A program made the position numbers and the translations under genes. DNA of 12,488 bases from Chlorobiota bacterium. Lineage in GTDB: Bacteria > Bacteroidota > Ignavibacteria > Ignavibacteriales > Ignavibacteriaceae. The first letter of the stretch is position 1. Every line of letters starts with the position of its first letter. Under the pieces are notes generated by a model. The model was not told the DNA's origin and made no database searches. It saw only the letters and a program-made list of their open reading frames with translations. Location of the stretch: contig RHKR01000024.1 in assembly GCA_008363265.1 (NCBI GenBank), forward strand, positions 1 to 12,488, in the 5' to 3' direction. Of the stretch, positions 4,972 through 11,408 are shown in pieces.

Positions 4972-7878
4972 TCACTTAAGAAGAACCATCTTCTTAATGT
5001 CGCTGAAAACCTGATCATCGGCTGTCTTGGCCTTCATTTCGTAGAAATAAACACCGCTGGTAAGCTTTGATCCGGTAGCGTCGTCAGCATTCCAGTAGGT
5101 CGAGTATGAACCCGCGCTGTTGAAACCTTCATACACAACTTTCACAACTTCACCCAACAGGTTGTAAACGGTTATTCTTACGCTTGCAGCCTTGGGAAGT
5201 GTGTATTCGATCTTGGTAACAGGATTGAACGGATTGGGATAATTCTGACCGAGCGAGAATGTCACAGGAACAGATGATGGAGTCTTTATATCCGTAAGAG
5301 TTCCGTTATAGTTGAACGACATGCCCGCGAGGTTGACTATGCCGGTCGAACCGACAAGTTCACCGGTAGCGGTCGAGCCGATCTTGATCAGGTCGGTCGC
5401 CTGATTGGTGAGACCCTTAAGACCGAATAGTTGCCCTTCGGGATCGAATTCGAGATCAAAGATCGCAGAACCAAACCCGGTGAAACCTACTCTGGTTGTA
5501 TCGCCTGTTGAAACGTTGATCTTAAAGATCATGTCTTTCGGTGAACCAAGCGCCCGGTAGAGCGATGCATAAAGCTCGTTGGTCTGGGGATGGAACGCGA
5601 TCGAAAGTACTGGAGCCGTGGAGGTGAACCTTTCGGTGAAACTTGAATCAAGCAAACTAACCCTGTACACTTTACCGTTTTTACCGGAAGCAAAAAGATT
5701 GCCAGTGGTATCGAAAGCGATACTGGAAAGATCCGCGATACTGCTTCTGAAGAGTGTATGTGCATCTCCGGCAGCCGAGTTAATTCTTGTTATCTCGATC
5801 GGCAAAGTGTTCCTGAGGCCGTAGATAACCTTGGTCTTCGGATGAACAGCTATGCTGAGGAACTGGTTCTTGGTAGTGGGACCGATCTCAGTCGGAACGG
5901 CATTGCCGGTTCTGAGATAGAACAGCCTGTTATTGTCAGCACCCCCGGAAACAGCATACATTGCTCTCTCATTGGTGGGGATGATCTCATAACCTGTGGT
6001 GGTAACTGCCACCCTGACAGGATCAGGATTGTTTGTGTTAAGCACCAGAGTGTCGGCGATGACACCGGGAGCCAGGGGTTTAGCTGTCAATTCGATATCA
6101 ATCGTGGTGTTCGGTGAAAGAGTGTACGGGAACGAGAGATTCGTGTTAAGAATAAAGTTACCCGTGCTAAAGTTCATCGAGTTGATCACCAGGGGATCGG
6201 TTCCGAAGCTGGTCAGTCTGAACTTCTCCACATGACTGTTTTTATTGACTTCTATCTCACCGAAGTTGAGAACAGACTTGTCCTGGAACGCTTTTGGTCC
6301 TGTGTAGGGAGCAACGCGCAGAATACCGGTCCATGTGCTCCAGGTGTTGGAAGCCGATGCGTATTGAGTGAATATCACAAAGTCAGTCTGGTTCTCAGGA
6401 TCGAGCCAGATTCCCATGTAGTCACCCCAACGGTTTCTTGTTCCGCCGAAGGTTTTCACATAGTTGGCTTTTCCCGTCTGAAGTGGTGAACTGTACGTAA
6501 AATTCGTCTCATTCGCAAATTTGGATGAGTAGAATGCACCTGCATACTCTGTATCACCTGAACGGGCGAAGGTCATCGCCGCGTTGTTGAATTTATCGAC
6601 TGAGATAGCACCGAAATAATACCAGAGACCGCTGGAACCGAGGATAGACTGCTCTGCGGCGGTTCCTGTGGAGGTATTTATCTTCACATAATGGAGGGCC
6701 GAGTAACTTGCCGCGGTGGGGTTTCTGATCGAGTGTACACTCCAGATATGTCCGTCTTTGAAGATCGGCTCATCCTGTAACTGTGCACCGTTCGTTGAGA
6801 TCAGCGGTGTTCCGCCTCCGAGCTGGTTGGCATCCGGAGGTGCGGAGTAGGAAATGGTCGGCACGGTCGAACCTCTGAGCACAGGTGCTGTCAGCGGATT
6901 CTCAACCCAGTAAAGAGCGAAGAAGTTTGACGAACCCGGCGCGTGCAAAAAATAATATTTTGCCGGATCGTGGGTGTACGCGATCGTCGGTCTTATGTGG
7001 AATATCCTCTGATTGGTAGGGCCTGGCGCGGGATATTTGATATCGTAAAGATCGGTGTATGTGATGGTCGCGTTAACATCGTTTGAGTAAAGCGGGGTTT
7101 TCGGGAATATCCTGATCTTGGCATACTGGAAAACGCTCGCGAAAGAGAACTGGTTACCACAGATGTAAATGGCGTCATCATCGAAGCCTACACCCTGATA
7201 ATCCATCCAGCTGCCGTTTGGGACGTCGCCGTTCACGTCAGAGCGGATCGCGAAGTTGTACCATACACCTGTTGGGATCGAATCATCCGATACCGAGAAC
7301 AGAAGGTAACCGCGCGAAGGACTGTCGTTCTGATCAAGCCAAACCATGACCCATCTCTTGTCGAAGTGATCATAGACAACTTTAGGATCGAAAGCACCCG
7401 GGCCGGAGATCGTTGAGGCATACCACTGATCGGCGTTGATCCTCTTAAGGAGGTTGCCGTTTTTGTCGAAGATACCGAAATCACTGTTCACAGTGGCTAC
7501 AATGTAACCGGCGCCGACTGCGACATGTGGATCCGGGGGGATCGAGTTGGTCTGTGTAAGACCCTGAAAATTCTTCATAAGAAGCGCTTTGGTTGTGTCA
7601 ACTGCTTCTTTACCGGCGTTCGCGTCCTCAACATAGAACTTGATCGCGTCGTACATATCCTTATACTCTTCGATGTAATAAGGATCAGCTTTGTAGTCAG
7701 CCTTGTTTCTGATGGTTTCAGGCTTTGGAAACGCGTTCGAAGGCGTAAGACCGAAACTGTTGGTGTTAACCATAACACCACCGGTTTTTGAACCGGCTGC
7801 AGGACCGCTGTATGTCTGGGCGACAACAGCAGTACTCAGGAACAATAAAAACAGTGATAAAAATGTATTTTTGATCAC
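4972..7878 (-). CDS. Large secreted beta-propeller protein with T9SS type A sorting domain
   Basis: The 968-residue exported protein starts at GTG 7878, supported by GGAG at 7887-7890 (8-base spacing) and by the signal peptide directly after it (residues 1-20, LSLFLLFLSTAVVA then Q21). Residues ~105-525 resemble the secreted propeller-like domain that opens with PPDPHVAVGAGYIV and continues with DPKVVYD and RWVMVW. Residues ~530-630 form an Ig-like choice-of-anchor domain (LNFGEIEVNKNSHVEKF, LNTNNPDPV). Residues ~637-858 look like a second propeller with repeats such as IAVHPKTKVIYGL, IAFDTTGNLFAS and LEFDPEGQLFGL. Residues ~877-968 are the sorting domain (QNYPNPFNP, IEYTLP, VYNLLGEVV, SGVYFYEM, KKMVLLK), which in Bacteroidota and Ignavibacteriota directs export through type IX secretion. 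No catalytic motif is seen. It sits 27 bases after the lipoprotein gene, probably in one operon. Confidence 0.92.
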   Translation of the reverse strand: MIKNTFLSLFLLFLSTAVVAQTYSGPAAGSKTGGVMVNTNSFGLTPSNAFPKPETIRNKADYKADPYYIEEYKDMYDAIKFYVEDANAGKEAVDTTKALLMKNFQGLTQTNSIPPDPHVAVGAGYIVATVNSDFGIFDKNGNLLKRINADQWYASTISGPGAFDPKVVYDHFDKRWVMVWLDQNDSPSRGYLLFSVSDDSIPTGVWYNFAIRSDVNGDVPNGSWMDYQGVGFDDDAIYICGNQFSFASVFQYAKIRIFPKTPLYSNDVNATITYTDLYDIKYPAPGPTNQRIFHIRPTIAYTHDPAKYYFLHAPGSSNFFALYWVENPLTAPVLRGSTVPTISYSAPPDANQLGGGTPLISTNGAQLQDEPIFKDGHIWSVHSIRNPTAASYSALHYVKINTSTGTAAEQSILGSSGLWYYFGAISVDKFNNAAMTFARSGDTEYAGAFYSSKFANETNFTYSSPLQTGKANYVKTFGGTRNRWGDYMGIWLDPENQTDFVIFTQYASASNTWSTWTGILRVAPYTGPKAFQDKSVLNFGEIEVNKNSHVEKFRLTSFGTDPLVINSMNFSTGNFILNTNLSFPYTLSPNTTIDIELTAKPLAPGVIADTLVLNTNNPDPVRVAVTTTGYEIIPTNERAMYAVSGGADNNRLFYLRTGNAVPTEIGPTTKNQFLSIAVHPKTKVIYGLRNTLPIEITRINSAAGDAHTLFRSSIADLSSIAFDTTGNLFASGKNGKVYRVSLLDSSFTERFTSTAPVLSIAFHPQTNELYASLYRALGSPKDMIFKINVSTGDTTRVGFTGFGSAIFDLEFDPEGQLFGLKGLTNQATDLIKIGSTATGELVGSTGIVNLAGMSFNYNGTLTDIKTPSSVPVTFSLGQNYPNPFNPVTKIEYTLPKAASVRITVYNLLGEVVKVVYEGFNSAGSYSTYWNADDATGSKLTSGVYFYEMKAKTADDQVFSDIKKMVLLK

Positions 7879-7905
7879 TTTAGTTACTCCATTAATTAAT
7901 AAAAC

Positions 7906-8475
7906 TTATTTCTGTCCGGCTTTCCAGGCTTTGTACTGATTCAACAGATCGACAGTTGTGGTATCAGTGCTGACCGTGGTTGTAAAACTGAAATCCTTTG
8001 TGCCGGCAGGCCATTTGATGATCTGAGGGCCGCCACCCTCACCAAGATATGTCCCGTTCGAAGAAGCAAAGGTCTCCGAGAGGAAACCGCCCATCGAATA
8101 GTAAACCGGAGCACATCCGCATCCTTCCTCATAAAGGAATGATATCTCGGAAAGACTGTTGAATTTAAATTTCACGAGACCATTGAGTTTACCGTCTTCT
8201 TCCATAAGATCTTTCGAGGTTACCTGAAGTGACGGGTTGTCGTCTTCGAAGCGGGTTCCTTTCACGTAGTCATCGATCAGTTCCGCGAAATCTTTCAGGG
8301 AAACATCCTCTTCTCCGTCTTTGGCTGACTTGATGTTATAAAATTTTATCCAGCCTTCACCTGATCCGTCATTGTTGACCTTGTAGTGGTATTCCTTCTT
8401 GTCAACTGTGAGGCATCCGGCAAACAGCAGGGTTGCTAATGCGATTATAAATAGTCTCAATGAAATCAATTTCAT
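7906..8475 (-). CDS. Small predicted lipoprotein
   Basis: The 189-residue protein begins at ATG 8475, fixed by a perfect GGAGG (8484-8488) eight bases upstream; the frame extends to 8532, but the extra residues would precede the signal peptide. The N-terminus is a lipoprotein signal: MKL, a hydrophobic stretch, then FAGC with the lipidated Cys at residue 21. The mature part has alternating hydrophobic/polar stretches (YHYKVNNDGSGEGWIKFYN), an acidic segment and a CGC pair at about residues 126-128 that might bind metal or form a disulfide. The DGSG-containing opening is faintly like LppM-type domains, but I cannot claim that family. It probably sits in a membrane facing the periplasm or surface and is the first gene of a unit with the T9SS cargo protein, so the two may act together at the cell envelope. 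Confidence 0.82.
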   Translation of the reverse strand: MKLISLRLFIIALATLLFAGCLTVDKKEYHYKVNNDGSGEGWIKFYNIKSAKDGEEDVSLKDFAELIDDYVKGTRFEDDNPSLQVTSKDLMEEDGKLNGLVKFKFNSLSEISFLYEEGCGCAPVYYSMGGFLSETFASSNGTYLGEGGGPQIIKWPAGTKDFSFTTTVSTDTTTVDLLNQYKAWKAGQK

Positions 8476-8483
8476 CTGGTTTT

Positions 8484-8488
8484 CCTCC
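8484..8488 (-). promoter_or_regulatory. Ribosome-binding site that fixes the lipoprotein start
   Basis: The minus strand reads GGAGG eight bases before ATG 8475. It is the best Shine-Dalgarno match in the left part of the window and selects this ATG over the upstream in-frame one at 8532. Confidence 0.8.
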
Positions 8489-8537
8489 GGGACTAAAACG
8501 ATTGATGGGGTTATGAAAATGTGGATATACAACCCTT

Positions 8538-8567
8538 AAGATATGAAATATTTACACTACATACAAA
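8538..8567 (-). promoter_or_regulatory. Candidate promoter of the lipoprotein/T9SS cargo unit
   Basis: On the minus strand TTTG (8564-8567) is followed after 20 bases by TATCTT (8538-8543). This fits TTTG-N20-TAnnTT, a partial Bacteroidota-type promoter, and also a weak sigma-70 promoter (TTTGTA, 18-base spacer, TATCTT). Transcription would start near 8531, about 55 bases before the ATG. Confidence 0.3.
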
Positions 8568-8715
8568 GTGAAAATATAGCAAGTGCTCCATTCACTGCCC
8601 CTCTCCCTCAACTGCCAAAACAGCAATTATGTGCGTCCACTCACAATTACCATGTCGAACCGCCCTAAAAGCCGGATAAGTGATTCCGGGCAAAAATTGC
8701 TCGTTTTCTATGGTT

Positions 8716-8721
8716 TATAAT
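8716..8721 (+). promoter_or_regulatory. Candidate -10 box before the SGNH-like gene
   Basis: A perfect TATAAT lies 32 bases upstream of the ATG at 8754 in the 278-base region between divergent genes. No good -35 hexamer is at the proper distance (TTGCTC is only 13 bases away). Apart from this and the opposing candidate promoter I see nothing else in the spacer. Confidence 0.3.
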
Positions 8722-8753
8722 TGCATCGTGTTTTTAACAAACTTTAATAGAAA

Positions 8754-9761
8754 ATGTCACACTTGATAACGAAACCCCTTAAGATATTCATTCTCCTGAT
8801 CGCGGTCCTGACCCTCACCGAAGTCGCGTACAGAAACAACCTCGTGAACTTCCATTCAGGAACCTTCGAAGATCTCAACCCCGGAGAAAAGCCTGGTGAT
8901 ACCGCAGAAAAGCCGGTCGTCCTTGTGCTGGGTGATGAAGTAAGTGCTTCCGGAAGCGGTTATGTGGAAGCCCTCCGCGGCAAATTCCCGGACCACCTGA
9001 TCATTAACGGGGCAATCCCCTATTCCGGACCTGTAGAAGCTTCCTGGACCGGTGAGAAACTGATAAAAAAATATAACCCGGACATCCTGATCTATCAGGT
9101 AAACCCCGCGAACGACCTTTACAACATCAGAAAGGGAAACGATCTCGATGAAGCCGGCTTCTTCTCCGCAATTACCGATTATTTATCCGACGAGATCAAA
9201 ACTTTCGACTACATCAGTGGCACTTTCAATTCGGTGTTCGACAATATGAGCGGAGCCAAACTTGCTAAAATTGAACCCGATTGCCTCCCTGTCGCACAGC
9301 AGCTTGAGTTCTCGACGAAAAGCGGCACGACTGTCGAACCTCAGAAAGGACTGATCGAGTACTCTTCCTTGCTGAAAAGCGGCAGGGACCAAGACATGGA
9401 AGAAATGCTCCAGATCCTTGACGACCTCTTCTGCAAAGTCAAAAAGGACTGCCGTGTGCTTCTTACGGTTGTCCCGCATTCAACCTGGGTGAACGGTTGG
9501 TACCGTGAACAGATGCTCAGGAGCGGAAACCATATGTCTGAAGAATTCATGCGGTTCAGCGGTAACATGCCTTTCATGCAGCAGATCAGAAATCATATCT
9601 TCGCCAACAGCCGGGTTAAGATAGTTGATCCCGCCACCTCACTTAAGACCAGCGACCGTAAAGAAAGACGCATGTACAATGTCGCTTCTGACCAGTTGAA
9701 CAAAAGAGGACATGAAGTGCTGGCTGGATTTCTTTCAAGTTATATCCGGTACAGTTACTGA
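8754..9761 (+). CDS. Membrane-anchored SGNH-like protein with degenerate active site
   Basis: The 335-residue protein has an N-terminal hydrophobic segment (residues ~8-25, IFILLIAVLTLTEVAY) that acts as a signal anchor, placing the rest outside the cytoplasm. Residues ~54-120 look like an SGNH/GDSL hydrolase start: VVLVLGDEVSASG where GDS is expected, IINGAIPYSG with the block II Asn/Gly, and YNPDILIYQVNPAND for block III. Near the C-terminus, NKRGHEVLAGFL (316-327) resembles block V, but the expected Asp and His before it read Ala311 and Gln314. The nucleophile Ser is Glu62. The fold assignment therefore comes from strand order and the flanking motifs, and the protein is either a non-catalytic homologue or aligns differently from how I read it. 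The region between residues 125 and 230 is not recognised. No strong ribosome-binding site precedes the ATG. Confidence 0.65.
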   Translation: MSHLITKPLKIFILLIAVLTLTEVAYRNNLVNFHSGTFEDLNPGEKPGDTAEKPVVLVLGDEVSASGSGYVEALRGKFPDHLIINGAIPYSGPVEASWTGEKLIKKYNPDILIYQVNPANDLYNIRKGNDLDEAGFFSAITDYLSDEIKTFDYISGTFNSVFDNMSGAKLAKIEPDCLPVAQQLEFSTKSGTTVEPQKGLIEYSSLLKSGRDQDMEEMLQILDDLFCKVKKDCRVLLTVVPHSTWVNGWYREQMLRSGNHMSEEFMRFSGNMPFMQQIRNHIFANSRVKIVDPATSLKTSDRKERRMYNVASDQLNKRGHEVLAGFLSSYIRYSY

Positions 9762-9809
9762 AAGGTTTGATTTTATTATCTTGCGATCCGGAAAACAAAC
9801 ACTTGATAA

Positions 9810-10277
9810 ATGGCCAAAACAAACGCTGTCCGGATCCTTGAAAGCCGGAATATTCAATTTTCCACTGAATCCTACGAAGTCACGGAAGACGAACTCGATG
9901 CCGTTTCTGTCGCCCGAAAGATCGGGATGGACCCTGACATGGTTTTCAAAACCCTGGTCGCCCGAAATGAATCCAACCAACTTTTTGTTTTTGTAATTCC
10001 CGGTTCGTGTGAACTCGATCTGAAAAAAGCCGCCCGGGCTTCCGGTTCCAAGAAGATCGAAATGATCAAAGTTAAAGAACTTTTCGACCTGACAGGGTAT
10101 ATCCGCGGAGGATGTTCCCCCATCGGAATGAAGAAACCTTTCCCCACATTTATCGACGAAACCTCTCTGTTGTTCGATTTAATATCAATAAGCGCGGGAG
10201 TCCGTGGAACACAGATACTCGTCTCTCCCTCAGATCTGATCACAGCCATCCCCGCAGAAACCGCTGATCTCATTTAA
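9810..10277 (+). CDS. ybaK: YbaK/EbsC family aminoacyl-tRNA deacylase (Cys-tRNA(Pro) type)
   Basis: The 155-residue protein is full length for the YbaK/EbsC family, cytoplasmic enzymes that hydrolyse mischarged tRNAs, classically Cys-tRNA(Pro) formed by prolyl-tRNA synthetase. Signatures in order are KTNAVRILE at residues 3-11, VFKTLV with the conserved Lys47, LKKAARASG at 71-79, the TGYIRGGCSPIG block at 95-106, KPFPTFIDE at 109-117 and SAGVRGTQI at 128-136. Family members differ in substrate (YbaK, ProX and others), so Cys-tRNA(Pro) specificity is likely but not proven by sequence alone. The ATG at 9810 places KTNA at the usual distance from the N-terminus, although no ribosome-binding site is obvious. 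It follows the SGNH-like gene by 48 bases on the same strand and may be read through from it. No terminator is visible after it. Confidence 0.92.
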   Translation: MAKTNAVRILESRNIQFSTESYEVTEDELDAVSVARKIGMDPDMVFKTLVARNESNQLFVFVIPGSCELDLKKAARASGSKKIEMIKVKELFDLTGYIRGGCSPIGMKKPFPTFIDETSLLFDLISISAGVRGTQILVSPSDLITAIPAETADLI

Positions 10278-10370
10278 TTCGCCGCCACGATTGTGTCGAT
10301 TCCCCGTAAATCCCTTAAATTTATTTTTCGTTATTTCACAAATCTGTTCAATGAATCCCAAGGTGACACT

Positions 10371-10860
10371 GTGCCCAGATTTTACAATCATTTCCTGATC
10401 CTGTTTCTGATAGTGGCCGCAACCGCGACTCTCTATCCACAGCAAAAGAAACGGCTGGATCATAATATTTACGATCTTTGGAAAAGGATCGAGCAACCGC
10501 AGATATCCAAGAACGGCGAATTGCTCATTTTCGAGGTCAACACTTTACGCAAAGACGGTGTCCTGAATGTTTACGACAGGAACTCCGGCTCCACAAAACT
10601 CCTTCCAAAAGGGAAAGGCGCGAAAACCACCCCGAACGGTGAATTGGTGGTAACGCTTGTGAAACCCGGGTTCGATACACTTAAAGCCGCCAACCTCAAA
10701 AAAGTAAAAAAGGATGATCTCCCGAAAGATTCGCTCGCAGTCTATTTCAGAAAGGGTGACTCAACCAGTTATTTCGCGGATGTCAAGTCTTTCAAACTGC
10801 CTGAATACTCAAACGGCTGGATGGCGATACACTTCGAAAAGTTGAAAAAACCGAAGAACT
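10371..10860 (+). CDS. S9 family (prolyl oligopeptidase-like) peptidase, N-terminal fragment cut at the sequence joint
   Basis: About 163 residues remain of a secreted S9 family serine peptidase (dipeptidyl aminopeptidase/acylaminoacyl-peptidase type). The start is best placed at GTG 10371, with AAGGTGA at 10360-10366 and a signal peptide directly after it (RFYNHFLILFLIVAATATLYPQ). The frame is open from a GTG at 10293, but that would put 26 residues before the signal. The mature N-terminus LDHNIYDLWKRIEQPQISKNGE is typical of these enzymes, followed by the first propeller-like strands (LNVYDRNSG, GWMAIHFEKL). The catalytic alpha/beta-hydrolase domain, expected several hundred residues later, is absent: the frame instead runs into a TRAP permease sequence. 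The right end given is approximate. The fragment cannot be active as written, and the complete gene presumably exists in the source genome. Confidence 0.8.
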
Positions 10861-10875
10861 CCGCGTTCTGTTTGG
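10850..10875. other. Joint between two unrelated genomes (probable assembly chimera)
   Basis: Within one open frame the protein changes from a secreted S9 peptidase to the C-terminal part of a TRAP permease, and composition changes with it: 25/60 G+C in 10801-10860, 35/60 in 10861-10920, 38/60 in 10921-10980 and 47/60 in 11161-11220. Neither gene has its own end here. No transposon ends, target duplication, tRNA or integrase lies at the joint. I place it between the end of the KLKKPKN segment and the start of VIIAMNLQTSF; the exact base cannot be fixed from this sequence alone. Confidence 0.85.
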
Positions 10876-11318
10876 GCGGCGTCATCATCGCCATGAATTT
10901 GCAGACCTCGTTCCTGACGCCCCCCTTCGGCTTCGCCCTCTTCTATCTGAGGAGCGTGGCCGCAAAGAGCGACTACACCGACCGCATCACCCAGCAACGC
11001 ATCCCGGCGGTATCGACGACGCAGATCTACAAGGGCGCCATCGCTTTCATCGTCATCCAGGTCGTCATGGTGGCGGCGGTCATTTCCTGGCCGAACCTGG
11101 TGCTCGACAGCCTGGACAAGAACATCAAGGTGAATATCGAGAACATCCAGCTCGAGGCGGAGCCGGGCGGCTACGGCGAGGAGGAGAAGGCCGAGGGCGC
11201 GGAGCAGGCGCCCGAAGGGGAAGAAGCCGGCGGTGAAGCGCCGGGCCAGGACAAGGAAGACGATCCTGCCGCGGAACTCCTCAAGGAAATGGCCGAGGAC
11301 AGGAAGAAGGGGAAATAG
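10861..11318 (+). CDS. dctM: TRAP transporter large permease DctM, C-terminal fragment
   Basis: About 152 residues from the end of a TRAP large membrane subunit, which couples Na+-driven import of organic acids delivered by a DctP-type binding protein. The conserved stretch IAMNLQTSFLTPPFGFALFYL is characteristic of the last transmembrane region of the larger DctM class, and IYKGAIAFIVIQVVMVAAVISWPNLV is the final membrane helix. After this comes an unusual cytoplasmic or periplasmic tail of about 55 residues, rich in Glu, Gly and Ala (EEEKAEGAEQ, then PAAELLKEMAEDRKKGK). The start of the protein, some 400 or more residues, is missing because of the joint; the left coordinate is approximate. 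High GC and codon choice match the DctP gene to the right, not the genes to the left, so the fragment belongs to the second, proteobacterial genome. Confidence 0.88.
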
Positions 11319-11358
11319 CGCCGCGCCGGTTGCCGCCGTCCGGCCGCGCACGGCACAA

Positions 11359-11386
11359 AAAACCCCGCGAGCGATCGCGGGGTTTT
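11359..11386. terminator. Bidirectional terminator between convergent dctM and dctP
   Basis: A perfect 12-bp stem (11359-11370 with 11375-11386; core CCCCGCGA/TCGCGGGG) closes a GCGA loop of the stable GNRA type. The A-run 11357-11362 gives a good U-tract for the minus-strand gene ending at 11409; the plus-strand T-run (11383-11386) is shorter but serves the permease gene. Confidence 0.88.
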
Positions 11387-11408
11387 CGGTTTCGCGCCCG
11401 GGCGCCGA

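Noticed and set aside
8476..8532. Longer N-terminus for the lipoprotein
   Set aside because: It would put 19 residues before a clear lipoprotein signal, while ATG 8475 has a perfect GGAGG at the right distance.
8622..8701. Inverted repeat AGCAATT ... AATTGCT in the divergent spacer
   Set aside because: Seven-base arms 66 bases apart are expected by chance in AT-rich intergenic sequence and do not line up with the candidate promoters.
10293..11318. A single 341-residue fusion protein with an S9-type secreted head and a TRAP permease tail
   Set aside because: Both halves are truncated domains from organisms of clearly different composition; neither would be functional. An in-frame joint occurs by chance one time in three.
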